Below, piece after piece: positions 62,844 to 64,000 of a stretch of DNA of 64,000 bases. Below the pieces are notes generated by a model that made no database searches, was not told the DNA's origin, and worked only from the letters and a program-made list of their open reading frames with translations. How positions within the stretch are numbered: the first letter of the stretch is position 1; the number at the start of each line of letters is the position of its first letter. This DNA is from Tetrahymena elliotti 4EA (Eukaryota > Ciliophora > Oligohymenophorea > Hymenostomatida > Tetrahymenidae), in the NCBI GenBank assembly GCA_000231825.2, contig JH720357.1, positions 233,171-297,170 on the forward strand. The letters run 5' to 3'. The position numbers and the translations under genes are program-made.

Positions 62844-64000
62844 TCATTTCGAATAGCCACTAAAATATTTTTTCATTTTCATTTATGAATCTTCACTAAA
62901 TTTTTTCAAAAAATCTATGAAAGTTTATATCTCATTTAAAACAGACTAATATTATTCAACATCAATTTCTAATGAAATTTGTTCTTTTACCTCTTTGAAT
63001 AAAGTGAAGCAATTATTGAAATCTAATTTTTCAACAACATATTATATTTATTCAATTTTTGTACTTTTATTATTCCCTAAAATTAAATTAATATTCTCTT
63101 AAGTTTAGAAGTTTAAATCTTTCCACAATTCTGGGATAAGATACCTCATCCTCCAAATTTTAAAGAAAAAAATTTTCTAAATCTTTCAGTTAGATTATTT
63201 TTGTATGTTTATTTTCACCTAAGTAATTAAAGTAATTTGAATTGTCATTGTCATCTTTTCTTTTTTTTGCAGTTTATTGTTATTCATAAACTATTTGCTA
63301 TTTCTCACTTTATTAGCATTTACCTCTTTTTATTGTTTGGTCATTATTATCATTATTTTCCACTTATGATTAATTATTTTGGATATTCAAGCTGTTATTA
63401 ATTTAGTTTTCTAGACTAGATTTGGATTCAAATTACCTTTTGTCTTTTCTTTCTCTAGACTGTTCATCTAAATTATTTAATATTTATGAATTTTCTTGCT
63501 ATATTTTAGTTTTTATTTCATGTTCGACATCAAGATCACCTTCTTATTCGTTTTTATTAGAAGACATTTTAGCTTATGCATCTTTTTATTCTTCTATTTA
63601 GCTTTATAGTTCATTTTTATTTAAAAATATTTAATCTTATGAGCCATTTTACTAATTAAAACTCTCTTTTTCATCTTCTTCTCCTCCTCCTCCAGCATTT
63701 GCATTTATTTTTGCTAAAGTTTTTTCATCAAATTCAATCTCATTTTTTGAATCATCTAAAATATCATCCTTTTTCAATTTTATTTTACCAAACTTTTATT
63801 CATATTCTTATAATATTTAATCTTAAAATTGCTTATCACCTTCTCTTTCAAAAATTTTAATTTACACTTGCATAAGATAGATCAATTCTGTAAGACTGCA
63901 TCTTCAGAAAGGTTATTCATTAAATAGACTCAATATTTATATTAAAAGAACTTATTCATATTCATTTTCAGTTTCTTCAAATTATTTTTTGAAAAGTTCT
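62844..64000 (-). CDS. Acidic, K/E/Q/N-rich protein, 5' end beyond the window
   Basis: The gene enters from the right edge and stops at TGA 62844-62846. Exon 63930-64000 (continuing past the edge) is joined to the next exon, ending at 63887, by a 42-nt intron. The protein starts helical (FEETENEYEQVLLIQIL), then is acidic with a GGGGEED stretch, then basic (TAKKRKDDNDNSNYF). A well-formed C-terminal region follows (IIQLKDLENFFLQNLEDEV, FNNCFTLFKEVKEQISLEI, IQTFIDFLKKFSED). The reading frame changes between about 63120 and 63060. An intron must lie there, but I could not place a donor in the right phase, so a sequence error or a frameshift is also possible. No family recognised. Confidence 0.55.

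Noticed and set aside
1..64000. CRISPR arrays, bacterial operons, ribosome binding sites, rRNA genes
   Set aside because: The genetic code, introns and composition are those of a ciliate nucleus, and no such features are visible.

Overview
The window reads as nuclear DNA of an oligohymenophorean ciliate, most like Tetrahymena. The DNA is extremely A+T-rich. Long reading frames open only when TAA and TAG are read as glutamine and TGA is the sole stop. Genes are cut by short AT-rich introns running from GTA(A/T) to TAG or AAG. All coordinates come from reading splice phases by eye. For most genes every exon junction keeps phase and the total coding length divides by three, which supports the models. 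Nothing was checked against a database. Residue strings below are my own translations with TAA/TAG = Gln.

Layout, left to right. 452-3795 (-): a TRIM-like zinc-binding, coiled-coil and SPRY-like protein. 6829-13973 (+): two tandem polycystin/PKD2-type channel genes. 16784-22602 (-): a 1346-residue coiled-coil protein. 24225-30272 (+): two tandem leukotriene A4 hydrolase-type M1 aminopeptidases. The first looks catalytically complete. The second has gained an N-terminal membrane anchor and lost the catalytic tyrosine. 31380-31690: probable relics of another copy. 32282-36244 (-): a leucine-rich-repeat gene with one repeat per exon. 37806-40206 (+): a divergent gene that keeps the first exons of the M1 family but not the zinc site. 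40402-41789: poorly resolved exons. 42567-45522 (+): a membrane protein resembling a degenerate histidine kinase.

The right third holds five genes. 46339-50400 (-): a catalytically dead OTU domain joined to a cold-shock domain and long Q/N-rich tails. 51955-52611 (+): a TMEM42-like membrane protein. 54138-58398 (+): a 1392-residue N/S/Q-rich protein of unknown family. 59318-61589 (+): a DDX56/Dbp9-like DEAD-box protein whose helicase motifs have decayed. 62844-64000 (-): an acidic protein cut by the window edge. A TA-flanked 547-bp inverted-repeat element sits between the last two.

A theme of the window is duplication followed by loss of enzymatic residues. This is seen in the M1 peptidase series, the OTU domain, the DEAD-box protein and the kinase-like protein. 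There is no operon logic; each gene is spliced and separately oriented. The genes do not obviously form one pathway. Exceptions by descent are the tandem polycystins and the M1 cluster. The OTU/cold-shock protein and the DDX56-like protein both suggest RNA metabolism.
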